Origin: Sinimarinibacterium arenosum
GTDB lineage: Bacteria; Pseudomonadota; Gammaproteobacteria; Nevskiales; Nevskiaceae
Direction of reading: 5' to 3'
Length of the DNA: 64,000 nucleotides
NCBI RefSeq assembly: GCF_005047655.1
Contig: NZ_SUKF01000002.1
Location: 186,001 to 250,000 of the forward strand
The position numbers and the translations under genes are program-made. The notes under the pieces were generated by a model. That model saw nothing but the letters and a program-made list of their open reading frames with translations. It was not told the origin of the DNA and ran no database searches. This document shows, one piece after another, positions 26,336 to 35,242 of the stretch; positions within the stretch are counted from its first letter, which is position 1; the number at the start of each line of letters is the position of its first letter.

Positions 26336-26797
26336 ATGACTTACTCAAATCCCCCTGTTTCCGATGTTGAGGTTTCGGTTCTGGTCGCCGACCGCACGCG
26401 TGCGACGCTGTACCGCGGCGCCAGCCACAACGCCGTGCTGATCGAAGTCGAATCGCTGGCGCATCCCGAAAGCCGGCTGAAGGATCAGGAGCTGGTCAGC
26501 GACAGCCCCGGACTGAGCGTGGGCATGGCACGCCCTCAGGGCTCGGCCACGCAGGCATATTCTCCGCATGAGCGCGAAGCGCAGCAGTTTGCGCAACAGA
26601 TCGCCGAACGCCTGGGCGCGCTACGGACCTCCAACCAGGTGCATCGGTTGTATCTGGTGGCCGAACCGCATTTCCTCGGACTGTTGCGCGCGGCGCTGGA
26701 CGTCCCGACGCAGAAGCTGATCGCCGGTGACGTGCCGCATCGGCTGACCGATCTCGATCCCGCGGCCTTGCGTGCGGAGCTGCCGCAGCACCTGTGA
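26336..26797 (+). CDS. Host-attachment family protein (Host_attach)
   Basis: A 153-residue protein starting at ATG 26336, five bases after GGAGG. The sequence VSVLVADRTRATLYRGASHN, then VESLAHPESRLKDQEL, EREAQQFAQQIAERL and LYLVAEPHFLGLLRAALD fits the family named for an Agrobacterium host-attachment protein. It resembles eRF1/archaeal release-factor-like folds in other members; the cellular role here is unknown. Confidence 0.75.
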   Translation: MTYSNPPVSDVEVSVLVADRTRATLYRGASHNAVLIEVESLAHPESRLKDQELVSDSPGLSVGMARPQGSATQAYSPHEREAQQFAQQIAERLGALRTSNQVHRLYLVAEPHFLGLLRAALDVPTQKLIAGDVPHRLTDLDPAALRAELPQHL

Positions 26798-27026
26798 GAG
26801 GCAGCTCAGACTGATCTCGCGATCCGACAACGACCACCGGATCAAGGCCGCGCTCTCGCGGCGAGGCGTCGTGTGCGCGCGGCGTCCTGATCAGGCCTTG
26901 GATCACGCCCCGTGGCCATCGCATGGGCCTTCTTCGCTACGCTGAACCTGACCGCATGCAGCCACGCCGCTGAATCAGGTACTGTCGGCGCTTCCGCGCT
27001 CCAGCGCAGAACCGACCGACTCCCGC

Positions 27027-27821
27027 ATGCGCCTGATCACGATCCCGATGAGCCACTACTGCGAGAAAGCGCGCTGGGCGCTGGATCATGCCGACGTGGA
27101 CTATGTCGAAGACGCGCATCTGCAGGTGTTCCACTACCGCGCGAGGCGCGCCATCAAAGCGGGTGACTTTGTGCCGGTGCTGGTCGATGGCGCGAACGTG
27201 GTCGCCGATTCCACCGCGATCCTGAAGTTTCTGGATGCGCGCCTGAGCGAGCGGCGCAAGCTCTACCCTGCCGCGCTGCGCGCGGAGATCGAGTCACTGG
27301 AAGACGACTTTGACGAAAACCTCGGCGTCGAGACGCGTCGCTGGGTCTACTATCACTGGATCACGCAGCCGGCGCGTGAGGTGCTGGACATCGCAACGCA
27401 GGGAACGCCGCGCTGGCAGCAGCGTGTCGCACCGCTGCTGTTCCCGATGCTGCGCATTTTCCTGCGCAGACATCTGCAGGTTTCGAGCGACGCCGTTGCT
27501 CAGGGGCTTCAGGTCGTGACGGAGAGCTTTGACCGCGTGGCCGAGCGCCTCAGCGACGGGCGCCCATTCCTGTGCGGCGATCAGTTCACAGCGGCCGATC
27601 TGAGCTTTGCATGCATGGCCGCACCAGTATTGCTCCCGCGCCAATATGGGATTCGCCTGCCGACGCTGGAGCAGACCCCTTTGGCCGCGCGCGCGGATGT
27701 CGAGCGATTCTGCGCGCATCCCGCCGGGCAGTTCGGCTTGCGCCTGTTCCGCGAACAGCGCCTGCGCCGCGTCACCGGTTCAACCCACGCGGACACGGCC
27801 GGAAGCGCATCCGCCGGTTGA
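27027..27821 (+). CDS. Glutathione S-transferase family protein
   Basis: A 264-residue GST. The N-terminal thioredoxin-like domain shows ITIPMSHYCEKARWALDHAD with a Ser/Cys pair, FVPVLVDGANVVADSTAILK (cis-proline and glutathione gamma-glutamyl contact) and the C-terminal helical domain ends with RPFLCGDQFTAADLSFACMA. Likely cytoplasmic; substrate unknown. It stands alone between a spacer and the convergent SDR operon. Confidence 0.8.
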   Translation: MRLITIPMSHYCEKARWALDHADVDYVEDAHLQVFHYRARRAIKAGDFVPVLVDGANVVADSTAILKFLDARLSERRKLYPAALRAEIESLEDDFDENLGVETRRWVYYHWITQPAREVLDIATQGTPRWQQRVAPLLFPMLRIFLRRHLQVSSDAVAQGLQVVTESFDRVAERLSDGRPFLCGDQFTAADLSFACMAAPVLLPRQYGIRLPTLEQTPLAARADVERFCAHPAGQFGLRLFREQRLRRVTGSTHADTAGSASAG

Positions 27822-27844
27822 TCATCCGCCTTACAGCATGGCCG

Positions 27845-27899
27845 CCACGGCAACGCTTGCTTCGAGCGTGAGCCTGCCGAACGGCAAGCGCCACCGTGG
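27845..27899. terminator. Imperfect inverted repeat between convergent genes
   Basis: CCACGGCAACGCTTGC (27845-27860) pairs with GCAAGCGCCACCGTGG (27884-27899) at 13 of 16 positions. It lies between the GST gene and the convergent SDR gene, so a two-way terminator role is plausible. Confidence 0.4.
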
Positions 27900-27919
27900 T
27901 GTCCTGTGTGCCGCGTGTA

Positions 27920-28738
27920 TTACCAGCCGCCGGTGACTTCGATCACCTGACCGGAAACATAATCGGACTCCGGCAGGCACAGCATGACGACGGCGCCGGC
28001 CGCCTCGGCGGGTGTTCCAGCGCGCCCCATCGGGATCATCGTCGTGATCGCTGCGACGTTGTCCTTGGGAATGCCAACGCCGATCTTGCGGCCTTCGACC
28101 TCGATCTCCGATTTCGCGTCGGTCGCCTCGGTCAGGCGCGTATTGATGTAGCCGAAGGCGATCGCGTTGACGTTGACCTTGTAGCGCCCCCACTCCTTCG
28201 ACAGCGTGCGCGTGAGCCCCGCGATGCCCGCCTTGGCAGACGAATAATTGGTCTGTCCCGCGTTGCCGCGCGTCCCGGCGACCGAAGAAATGTTCACCAC
28301 CTTGCGAATCACCTCCCGCCCTTGATTCGCCTCTTCCTTGGCCTTGATCCGGATCACTTCCGACGCCGCCTTCAGAATCTTCCACGGCGCTTTCAGATGC
28401 ACGTCGATCATCGCGTCGAACTGCTCTTCGCTCATCTTCTGGATCATCGCGTCCCAGGTGTAGCCGGCGTTGTTGACGATGATGTGGACATCGCCAAAGG
28501 CGTCAATCGCGGAATCGACGAAGCGTTCTGCAAAACCGGCCGCCGTGACACTCCCGGCGCAGACCAGTGCCTCGCCTCCGGCAGCCCGGATCATCTCCGC
28601 GGTTTCCTGTGCGGGAGCCTCGTCAAGATCGTTGATAACGACCTTTGCACCATACGCCGCGAGCTGAAGCGCAATCTGTTGCCCAATGCCCCGACCCGAA
28701 CCGGTAACCAGAGCGACTTTTCCCTTGAGTTTCTGCAT
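27920..28738 (-). CDS. Short-chain dehydrogenase/reductase (3-hydroxyacyl/FabG-like)
   Basis: A 272-residue SDR. NAD(P)-binding VALVTGSGRGIGQQIA, NNAG motif (IIVNNAGYTWDAMI), catalytic Ser in VVNISSVAGTRGN and YxxxK in NYSSAKAGIAGL are present. It is the last gene of a four-gene operon with two MaoC-type hydratases and a thiolase, so it probably oxidises a 3-hydroxyacyl-CoA in a beta-oxidation-like route. NAD versus NADP preference: the Asp after the second strand (VVINDLDEAP) favours NAD(H). Confidence 0.88.
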   Translation of the reverse strand: MQKLKGKVALVTGSGRGIGQQIALQLAAYGAKVVINDLDEAPAQETAEMIRAAGGEALVCAGSVTAAGFAERFVDSAIDAFGDVHIIVNNAGYTWDAMIQKMSEEQFDAMIDVHLKAPWKILKAASEVIRIKAKEEANQGREVIRKVVNISSVAGTRGNAGQTNYSSAKAGIAGLTRTLSKEWGRYKVNVNAIAFGYINTRLTEATDAKSEIEVEGRKIGVGIPKDNVAAITTMIPMGRAGTPAEAAGAVVMLCLPESDYVSGQVIEVTGGW

Positions 28739-28753
28739 GAGTGATATCCCGAA

Positions 28754-29176
28754 TTAATGACCGAGCGCGACGACCGCTTCACCGATGAGCTTGACGTCGT
28801 TGTCCTGATTGACTGCCTTGAGTTCGATCCTGGCACGATGCTCGCCGTTGTCGACGAACTTCTCCGTGATCCGGCCCTGACAGGTAATGCTGTCTTTGAG
28901 CTGCGTAATGGAAGAGAACCGCACGGCGAACGACCGCAGCGCACTTTGCGGCACCCAGTGCGTCAGCAACTGACCGAGGTACGCCATGGACAACATGCCG
29001 TGCGCGAAGACGTCCGGCATTCCCGCGGCCCTGGCAAAATCGATGTCGACGTGAATGGGGTTGTGATCGTTTGAAGCGCCGCAGAACAGGGCCAAGGTAT
29101 GCCGGGTGATCGGCGGCTTCTGCAGCGGCGGCAGCATGTCGCCTACTTGTACAGAGTCGAAGTTGGGAAGATTCAT
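28754..29176 (-). CDS. MaoC-like (R)-enoyl-CoA hydratase, catalytic hot-dog subunit
   Basis: A 140-residue hot-dog protein carrying the hydratase-2 motif LFCGASNDHNPIHVDIDFAR with catalytic Asp and His, followed by FAHGMLSMAYLGQLLTHW. It pairs with the neighbouring 146-residue protein that has the hot-dog fold but no such motif; heteromeric MaoC pairs are known from actinobacterial steroid degradation (ChsH1/ChsH2). Likely hydrates an unsaturated acyl-CoA. Confidence 0.85.
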   Translation of the reverse strand: MNLPNFDSVQVGDMLPPLQKPPITRHTLALFCGASNDHNPIHVDIDFARAAGMPDVFAHGMLSMAYLGQLLTHWVPQSALRSFAVRFSSITQLKDSITCQGRITEKFVDNGEHRARIELKAVNQDNDVKLIGEAVVALGH

Positions 29177-29187
29177 GATCAGCTCCT

Positions 29188-29628
29188 TCAGTTCCGGACC
29201 ACCGTGCTGGAGGTCATGACTCCGACCAGTTCCTGCCGCTGGTTGGTCACCGTGGTGCGCTGAACCAGAAACTCCAGGGCCCCGTTCTTCTTGTCATAGA
29301 TATCGACCACTTCTGCCTGCAGCGTGATGACGTCGCCGGCATAGATCTGGCCGAAATACTCAAACTTCTGCTCGCCGTGCAGCACGCGCCCGAGATCAAT
29401 GTCGAGTTCTTTGATCCAATCGAACGGGTCCGGCTTGGCCAGACCGAGACTGAACGCGAACGTCGGCGGCGCCGGCAGTGCCGGATGTCCGGCCTGACGC
29501 GCCGCCGCTTCGTCGAAGTAGACCGGATCGGTGGTGCCGGTGGCCAGGGCAAAGAACTTCAGTTGCCCTTTCTCCACCTCCACGCTCGATGGCGCGAATC
29601 GATGTCCAATGAATTTTCGATCAATCAT
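29188..29628 (-). CDS. MaoC-like N-terminal hot-dog subunit (FAS1-DH-like)
   Basis: A 146-residue hot-dog domain protein (MIDRKFIGHRFAPSSVEVEK, TGTTDPVYFDEAAARQAGHP, HGEQKFEYFGQIYAGDVITL) of the MaoC_dehydrat_N type. It lacks the D-x4-H catalytic motif and is expected to bind the acyl chain in a heterodimer with the 28754-29176 product. Eleven bases separate the two genes. Confidence 0.83.
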   Translation of the reverse strand: MIDRKFIGHRFAPSSVEVEKGQLKFFALATGTTDPVYFDEAAARQAGHPALPAPPTFAFSLGLAKPDPFDWIKELDIDLGRVLHGEQKFEYFGQIYAGDVITLQAEVVDIYDKKNGALEFLVQRTTVTNQRQELVGVMTSSTVVRN

Positions 29629-29640
29629 CTCGACCGCCCC

Positions 29641-30822
29641 TCAAGCCTGATACAGGGTGACCACGCACGCGCCGCCAAGGCCAAGGTTGTGCTGCAAGGC
29701 GGTTTTCGCCCCCTCCACCTGGCGTGCCTCTGCGCGCCCGCGAAGCTGCTGCGTGAGTTCGTAGCATTGCGCCAGTCCGGTCGCGCCCAGCGGATGTCCT
29801 TTCGAGAGCAGTCCGCCTGAAGGGTTGGTCACGACCTTGCCGCCATAGGTGTTGTCACCGTCGGCGATGAATTTCTGGGCGCCACCTTCCGGACACAGAC
29901 CCAGCGCCTCGTAGGTGATGAGTTCGTTGTGGGCAAAGCAGTCATGGAGTTCCACGACGTCGACATCGTCCGGTCCGATTCCTGCAGCCTCGTAGACCTT
30001 TCGGCTCGCTTCGCGCGACATGTCGTACCCAACCACTTTCATCATGTCGCGGCTGTCGAAGGTGCTGGGGAAGTCGGTGGTCATGGCCTGTGCGGTGAGC
30101 CGCACCGTGTTCTTCAGGCCGTGCTTGCGGGCAAAGGTGTCGGATACGAGGATCGCCGCAGCGCCGCCGCAGGTCGGTGGGCAGGCCATCAGACGCGTCA
30201 TCACCCCCGGCCACACCGGAGGCGACTGCAGCACCTGCTCCGCGGTAATGACATCGCGGAACAACGCCAGCGGATTGTTCGATGCATGCCGGCTGGACTT
30301 TGCGCGGATCTTGGCCAGGTCTTCCAGGGTGCTGCCGTACTTGTCCATGTGGACCTTCCCTGCGGCGCCGAACAGGCGCAGCGCCATGGGGACTTCACGC
30401 GCATTGGTCAACTCGTCACAGGCCGCATTGAAATCATCCAGCGGACTCGGGCGATCATCAAAAATGCTGCCGAGCGCTCCGGGGCGCATCTGTTCGAAGC
30501 CCAATGCAATGACACAGTCCGCGCTGCCGTTTTCGATCGCCTGGCGCGCCAGAAACAGTGCGCTGGAACCGGTGGAGCAGTTGTTGTTGAGGTTGATGAC
30601 CGGAATGCCGGTCATGCCCACGTGATAGAGGGCTTTCTGTCCGCAGGTGGAGTCGCCGTAGACATAGCCGACAAAGGCTTGCTGCACTTGCGGGTACTGC
30701 AATCCGGCGTCGGCGAGTGCGGCGATGGCAGCCTTTGCCCCCATCACGTCATACGCTTCACTTTGGCCGGGCTTGGTGAACGGAATCATTCCGACACCGG
30801 CGACGAGAACTGCATGGGACAT
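29641..30822 (-). CDS. Thiolase-like lipid-transfer (SCP-x type) acyltransferase
   Basis: A 393-residue thiolase-fold protein of the group annotated as lipid-transfer proteins/SCP-x thiolases. Visible motifs: NNNCSTGSSALFLARQAI with the nucleophilic Cys, the VELHDCFAHNELITYEALGL segment, and the late NPSGGLLSKGHPLGATGLAQ with catalytic His. It lacks the usual CxG near the C-terminus, as expected for this subgroup (GLGGACVVTLYQA). Likely cleaves a branched or steroid-like 3-ketoacyl-CoA. First gene of the operon, divergent from a TetR gene. Confidence 0.87.
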   Translation of the reverse strand: MSHAVLVAGVGMIPFTKPGQSEAYDVMGAKAAIAALADAGLQYPQVQQAFVGYVYGDSTCGQKALYHVGMTGIPVINLNNNCSTGSSALFLARQAIENGSADCVIALGFEQMRPGALGSIFDDRPSPLDDFNAACDELTNAREVPMALRLFGAAGKVHMDKYGSTLEDLAKIRAKSSRHASNNPLALFRDVITAEQVLQSPPVWPGVMTRLMACPPTCGGAAAILVSDTFARKHGLKNTVRLTAQAMTTDFPSTFDSRDMMKVVGYDMSREASRKVYEAAGIGPDDVDVVELHDCFAHNELITYEALGLCPEGGAQKFIADGDNTYGGKVVTNPSGGLLSKGHPLGATGLAQCYELTQQLRGRAEARQVEGAKTALQHNLGLGGACVVTLYQA

Positions 30823-30866
30823 GGGAGGCTCCTGGTCCGTGATGAGTGGGAGAATCGAAATCCGGC

Positions 30867-30908
30867 AACTACTTACCGATCGTTAATGGGATGACAAACT
30901 ACTTACCG
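30867..30908. promoter_or_regulatory. Two operator-like direct repeats between thiolase and TetR genes
   Basis: AACTACTTACCG occurs at 30867-30878 and again at 30897-30908, exactly 30 bp (three helical turns) apart. Each extends into a palindrome: TTACCGATCGTTAA at the first (one mismatched pair) and TACC-GTTT-GGTA at the second. The pattern is typical of TetR-family operators and lies between the divergent genes. Confidence 0.72.
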
Positions 30909-30954
30909 TTTGGTAGATTGTCAAGCTCAGTCGAGCCACCGTCAGGAATTCCCG

Positions 30955-31575
30955 ATGCCCAGCTTGGTCGAACGTTTCTCAAGCTATCCGCGACAGGGAT
31001 GCTTCGACGAAAAACGCGATCTCATCTTGCGCGAAGCCGCGCGTCTCTTTGTCGAGCGCGGCGTCCATGAAACCGCGCTGAGCGATCTGGCCGATCGCTT
31101 CAGCATTTCGAAACCGGCGCTGTACCACTACGCCCGCAGCAAGGACGACATCATCGCCCAGATTCTGCACAAGGCCTCTGAGGACAACCGCAGGATAGTG
31201 GCTGAGGTCAGACAGCTCCCCGGCACGGGCCGCGAACGTTTCCTGATGGCAGCCCGTGCGTACGGCAAGGCGCTGAATACGGAGTTCGGTCGCTGTCTGG
31301 CCACCATTCAACCCAGCACCTTCAGCAAGGCCACGCTGGAGCTCCACACCCGCACGCACCGCATCCTGCTCGACGGTCTCGCAGAGGTCATCGAAGAAGG
31401 CATTCGCGACAAGAGTCTGCGCCGCTGCCAGCCGAAGATCGTCGTACTGGCCCTCCTTAACGCCATGAACGCCGTAGTCCGCTGGCACAGGCCGGGCGGC
31501 GCGTTGAGTCACGAGGCCGTCATCGAAGAAATCATCGATTACTTCATCGAGGGGATCGCAGCACGTCCCAAATGA
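30955..31575 (+). CDS. TetR-family repressor of the thiolase/MaoC operon
   Basis: A 206-residue TetR protein. The N-terminal helix-turn-helix reads LILREAARLFVERGVHETAL, SDLADRFSISKPALYHYARS, KDDIIAQIL. The rest is an all-helical ligand domain. It is divergent from the thiolase operon, and two repeated sites fill the intergenic region, so it probably represses both and responds to an acyl-CoA. Start at ATG 30955. Confidence 0.86.
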   Translation: MPSLVERFSSYPRQGCFDEKRDLILREAARLFVERGVHETALSDLADRFSISKPALYHYARSKDDIIAQILHKASEDNRRIVAEVRQLPGTGRERFLMAARAYGKALNTEFGRCLATIQPSTFSKATLELHTRTHRILLDGLAEVIEEGIRDKSLRRCQPKIVVLALLNAMNAVVRWHRPGGALSHEAVIEEIIDYFIEGIAARPK

Positions 31576-31664
31576 CAAGGCGGGTCGACGACATCCCCCT
31601 TGAACTGAAAAACCGACTCATGCGGGCCCCACGCCTCCCCGCCCGCACCCATGAAGATTGCGCA

Positions 31665-32138
31665 ATGAATGAACGCGAGAAAGAGCTGCAGAGCTGGTTC
31701 CGGACAACCTGCCCGTTGTTCGACCATATCGGGCTGGTGGTCGAGTCTGCCTCGGACGGGGTGTTCCGCTGCACCGTTCCGCTGACCCCGGAAAACAGCA
31801 ATCACTTCGATACCGTGCATGCCGCGATCCAGTGGGCATCTGCTGAAGTCCTCGGCGGACTGGTCGTGATGTCGATCGTGCCGCTGGAACGGCGCACGCA
31901 GACCTTTGCCGCCGTGCGCTCGGTGAACATCGAATTTCTCCGGCCGGCACGAACATCGATCGTGGCGGAAACGCGGTTTGATCCCGCGGAGTCTGTCGCG
32001 ATCCGGGCCGCACTGGATGAGGGCCGGAACTCCGAATTCAGTCTCGAATCCACGGTGCGCGATGCCACCGGCGAACCCGTCGCGATCGCACAGGCCCGCT
32101 ATGTCCTGCGGCCGTGGCGTCAGTCAGCAACCGCGTGA
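31665..32138 (+). CDS. Hot-dog thioesterase-like protein (DUF4442/PaaI-like)
   Basis: A 157-residue hot-dog-fold protein: GLVVESASDGVFRCTVPLTP, NSNHFDTVHAAIQWASAEVL, and AAVRSVNIEFLRPARTSIVA. The NxxHxxTVHAA helix corresponds to the position used by PaaI-type thioesterases. Start 31665 fits the domain; an alternative start at 31572 overlaps the TetR stop by four bases and adds a basic 31-residue tail. It probably hydrolyses an acyl-CoA of the neighbouring pathway. Confidence 0.68.
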   Translation: MNEREKELQSWFRTTCPLFDHIGLVVESASDGVFRCTVPLTPENSNHFDTVHAAIQWASAEVLGGLVVMSIVPLERRTQTFAAVRSVNIEFLRPARTSIVAETRFDPAESVAIRAALDEGRNSEFSLESTVRDATGEPVAIAQARYVLRPWRQSATA

Positions 32139-32145
32139 AGCCGCG

Positions 32146-32754
32146 TCACTTGCTGTAGAACTGCGGCAGCCCGATATTCCAGCGGATCGCCGCAAGGCGG
32201 ACGCAGAAGATGGCCGAGCCCGCGATCAACGCGGCATTCCCCGGCGCCATTTCGAGCTGCATCAGGCCGATGAACACCAACGCCCCGCCCCATGAAGCGG
32301 TGGCGTACAACGTGCTCTGGAACACGACCGGCTCCTCATTGCACAGCATGTCTCTGAGGACCCCGCCCATGACGCCCGTCACCACGCCCATGAACGACGC
32401 CACAATCCACGGCGCATCCATCACCAGCGCGGCGCGGGTGCCGGTCACGGTAAACAGCGCCAGACCCATCGCGTCCGGCAGCAGGAACAGCTTCGCTGGC
32501 AACTTGGCCAGCCGCGCCAGCCCGAACGTCGCCAGCGCCGCGACGATGGTGGTGCCGAGATAAGTCGCGTCATGCACCCAGAACACCGGCCGCCCCAGCA
32601 GCATGTCGCGGATCGAGCCACCGCCGAGCGCCGCGCTGGTCGCCACCACGATCATGCCGAAAGGGTCATAGCGCTTCTTGCCGGCTTCCAGCACCGCGGC
32701 AGCCGCACAGCTGGCGACCGCGATCTGGCTCAGCAGGTACATCAGCAGGCTCAT
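32146..32754 (-). CDS. TRIC-type cation channel family membrane protein (UPF0126)
   Basis: A 202-residue protein with seven hydrophobic segments in two repeats. Each repeat carries the family's glycine/arginine-rich kink, ALGGGSIRDMLLGRPVFWVH and GVMGGVLRDMLCNEEPVVFQ. Prokaryotic TRIC homologues are homotrimeric cation channels. Start at ATG 32754; an upstream extension lacks hydrophobic character. Confidence 0.85.
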   Translation of the reverse strand: MSLLMYLLSQIAVASCAAAAVLEAGKKRYDPFGMIVVATSAALGGGSIRDMLLGRPVFWVHDATYLGTTIVAALATFGLARLAKLPAKLFLLPDAMGLALFTVTGTRAALVMDAPWIVASFMGVVTGVMGGVLRDMLCNEEPVVFQSTLYATASWGGALVFIGLMQLEMAPGNAALIAGSAIFCVRLAAIRWNIGLPQFYSK

Positions 32755-32882
32755 GGAAGGCGTCACGGCAAACGACTCGGGGCGATATGTTGCGCGAATT
32801 ATCCGTGATCGCCCTGCCACTGGCTGAAACTCAACGAATCGGGCGCCTTCGCTCGTCCGCGGATGTTCCGATCACCAGACGC

Positions 32883-32914
32883 AAAAAGTCGCCGCTTCGA
32901 GACGAAGCGGCGAC
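32883..32914 (-). terminator. Rho-independent terminator of the desaturase operon
   Basis: GTCGCCGCTTCG and CGAAGCGGCGAC form a perfect 12-bp stem with a three-base loop (32888-32914). On the minus strand the stem is followed by TTTTTG (32887-32882), a classical terminator, 20 bases after the desaturase stop. Confidence 0.88.
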
Positions 32915-32933
32915 GTTGCCAAACTGCGTTCGG

Positions 32934-34040
32934 CTACGCCAACACAGCCTGCGGCTCGAGGCTGCTGCCACCCGGCAGGCTCAGTCGCAGCACGCGCCAG
33001 GTGGTGGTGCCGAACTGGCGTGCCAGCGAGCCGGAGTTGTACGGCAGGCCGTAGCGCTCGCAGATCTCGCGCACGCGCGGTGCGACTTCCGCATAGCGGT
33101 TGCTCGGCAGGTCCGGGAAGATGTGATGCTCGATCTGGTGGCTGAGGTTGCCGGACATGATGTGGAAGATCTTGCCGCCCTCGATGTTGCAGGAGCCAAG
33201 CAGCTGGCGCAGGTACCAGCGACCACGGATTTCGTTTTCGATCTCCTCGGCCTTGAAGGTATGCGCGCCGTCCGGGAAGTGGCCGCAGAAGATGATCATG
33301 TACGCCCACAGGTTGCGCACGAAGTTGGCGACCACGTTGCCGCTGAAGACATACAGGAAGAACGGACCCGCCAGCAACGGGAACAGCACGTAGTCCTTCA
33401 GAGCCTGGCGGCTGGTCTTGCGGCCAACCGCTTTGAGTCGCGTCCAGGCGTCGCGCCAGCTCTTCTTGCCCTCGAGCACCCGATCGAATTCGACATCGTG
33501 CAGTGCGACGCCGTACTGGAACAGTCCTGCCAGCAGCGCGTTGTAGACCGGCTGGCCGAGGTTCCAAACCCTCCAGTCCTGATGTGCGCTCATGCGCAGG
33601 ATGCCGTAGCCGACGTCGCGGTCCATGCCGACGACATTGGTGTAGGTGTGATGCATGTAGTTGTGCGAGTGCTTCCACTGGTCCGCCGGGCATGCGGTGT
33701 CCCACTCCCAGCTGGTGGAATGGATCTTGGGGTCCTTCATCCAGTCCCACTGGCCATGCATGATGTTGTGGCCCACTTCCATGTTTTCGAGAATCTTGGC
33801 GACGCTGAGCATCGCGGTGCCGGCCAACCAGAATGGCGGCAGCACACCGGCGAACAGGCTCGCGCGTCCGGCCACTTCGAGTCCGCGCTGAATGCGGATC
33901 ATGCGATGGATGTAGGCCGCGTCCTTGGCACCGAGGCTGGCTTTGACTTCGTCGCGGATGGCGTCGAGTTCTTTACCGAAGGCTTCAGCCTGGGCATCGG
34001 TCAGATAGGTCGGATGTGTCATCGGGGTTCTCGGTTTCAT
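32934..34040 (-). CDS. Membrane acyl-CoA desaturase (DesA3/DesB-like)
   Basis: A 368-residue membrane di-iron desaturase. The three histidine boxes are HNIMH (residues 91-95), HSHNYMHH (124-131) and a late QIEHHIFPDLP. It introduces a double bond into a saturated acyl-CoA, probably at delta-9, using electrons from the ferredoxin-reductase fusion encoded just upstream. ATG 34040 is used; MTHPTYL at 34022 is a close alternative. Regulated together with the reductase by a DesT-like repressor. Confidence 0.88.
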   Translation of the reverse strand: MKPRTPMTHPTYLTDAQAEAFGKELDAIRDEVKASLGAKDAAYIHRMIRIQRGLEVAGRASLFAGVLPPFWLAGTAMLSVAKILENMEVGHNIMHGQWDWMKDPKIHSTSWEWDTACPADQWKHSHNYMHHTYTNVVGMDRDVGYGILRMSAHQDWRVWNLGQPVYNALLAGLFQYGVALHDVEFDRVLEGKKSWRDAWTRLKAVGRKTSRQALKDYVLFPLLAGPFFLYVFSGNVVANFVRNLWAYMIIFCGHFPDGAHTFKAEEIENEIRGRWYLRQLLGSCNIEGGKIFHIMSGNLSHQIEHHIFPDLPSNRYAEVAPRVREICERYGLPYNSGSLARQFGTTTWRVLRLSLPGGSSLEPQAVLA

Positions 34041-34084
34041 GGGATTGCTGTGAAGGGAATCCAGACGTGAATTCTTTGGGGATT

Positions 34085-35230
34085 TCAGAGTTCGAGGTCG
34101 ACGTCGCCGACCGGCGCACAGACGCAGATCTGCACCAGGTCGCCTTCTTCGTTGAACACTTCGCCGTTGCGCATGTCGCGCACGCAGCCGGCTTTGAGCG
34201 TGGTGGTGCAGCCGTGGCAGATGCCCATGCGGCAGCCGTGTTCCGGACTTAGGCCGGACGCTTCGGCCAGTTCCAGTAGGGACTGCGCTCCGTTTCCGGT
34301 AGCGGAGACGGCGCTGCGGCTGAACTGCACCTGCGCTTCCTTGACCTCACCCGGCACCGCGGCACGCAGCGCTGGGCGGAACCGCTCGACGTGCAGATGG
34401 TCGGCAATGCCGGCGGTGTCGAACTGCTGTTCGAGCGACTGCAGCAGCGCGTCCGGTCCGCAGGCCCAGACCTGGCGATCCTGCCAGTCGGGGCACAGGC
34501 GACTGAGCTTGGCCGGCGCAAAGCGGCCGCGGTGCTCGCCGGCATGCCGCGATTCGCCGGTGTGCTGCGTATAGAAGCGATGCAGGGTCAGACCCGCGTG
34601 GCGCTGTGCCATCTGTTCAAGCTCACTGCCGAAGATCATCGCCTCCGGCGACGGCGCGCTGTGAATGACGACGATATCGCCGATGCGATCCTTTGCCTGC
34701 AGGCTTTCCAGCATGCTGATGACCGGCGTGATGCCGCTGCCGGCTGCGATCAGCAACAGCTTCTGCGGCAGTTCCGTCGGCAGCACGAACTCGCCGGTCG
34801 GCTCGCCCAGCAGCACGACGTCGCCCTGCATCAGGTTGTCGACCAGATGATTCGACACGCGGCCGTTGTCGATCGCCTTGACGGTGATCGTGAAACAGCC
34901 GTCGTCACGCTCCGGCGCCGACGAGATCGAGTAGCAGCGCGTATGCCGCACGCCATCGATATCGACCCCCACATTGATGAACTGACCGGCCTGATGGCCG
35001 TGCCAGCCACGCGGGCAGCGCAGGGTGATGGTCGCGGCGTCCAGGCCGTTGCGCTCGATGTGCTCAACGCGGCCGCGCGCGGCGCGCGGGGTGTGCGGCA
35101 GCAGCGAATCGATGAAATCGCCGGGCGACAGCGGGTAGGTCAATGCGGAAACGGCACGCATCCACGGGGATGCAGCGGCGCGCTCTGCGGACGTGGAACG
35201 GCGGGTCGAGGCGGCATTGTGAAAGGACAT
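34085..35230 (-). CDS. Ferredoxin-NAD(P)H reductase fusion for the desaturase
   Basis: A 381-residue flavoprotein. Order: FAD-binding barrel (RCYSISSAPERDDG), NAD(P)-binding domain (LLIAAGSGITPVISMLESLQ) and a C-terminal plant-type 2Fe-2S domain (CRMGICHGCTTTLK with the fourth Cys in QICVCAP). It passes electrons to the adjacent desaturase, like DesB/Rv3230c-type reductases. An ATG at 35251 lies inside the operator palindrome and has no ribosome site; ATG 35230, with GGAG upstream, is preferred. Confidence 0.87.
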   Translation of the reverse strand: MSFHNAASTRRSTSAERAAASPWMRAVSALTYPLSPGDFIDSLLPHTPRAARGRVEHIERNGLDAATITLRCPRGWHGHQAGQFINVGVDIDGVRHTRCYSISSAPERDDGCFTITVKAIDNGRVSNHLVDNLMQGDVVLLGEPTGEFVLPTELPQKLLLIAAGSGITPVISMLESLQAKDRIGDIVVIHSAPSPEAMIFGSELEQMAQRHAGLTLHRFYTQHTGESRHAGEHRGRFAPAKLSRLCPDWQDRQVWACGPDALLQSLEQQFDTAGIADHLHVERFRPALRAAVPGEVKEAQVQFSRSAVSATGNGAQSLLELAEASGLSPEHGCRMGICHGCTTTLKAGCVRDMRNGEVFNEEGDLVQICVCAPVGDVDLEL

Positions 35231-35242
35231 GTCGTACACTCC

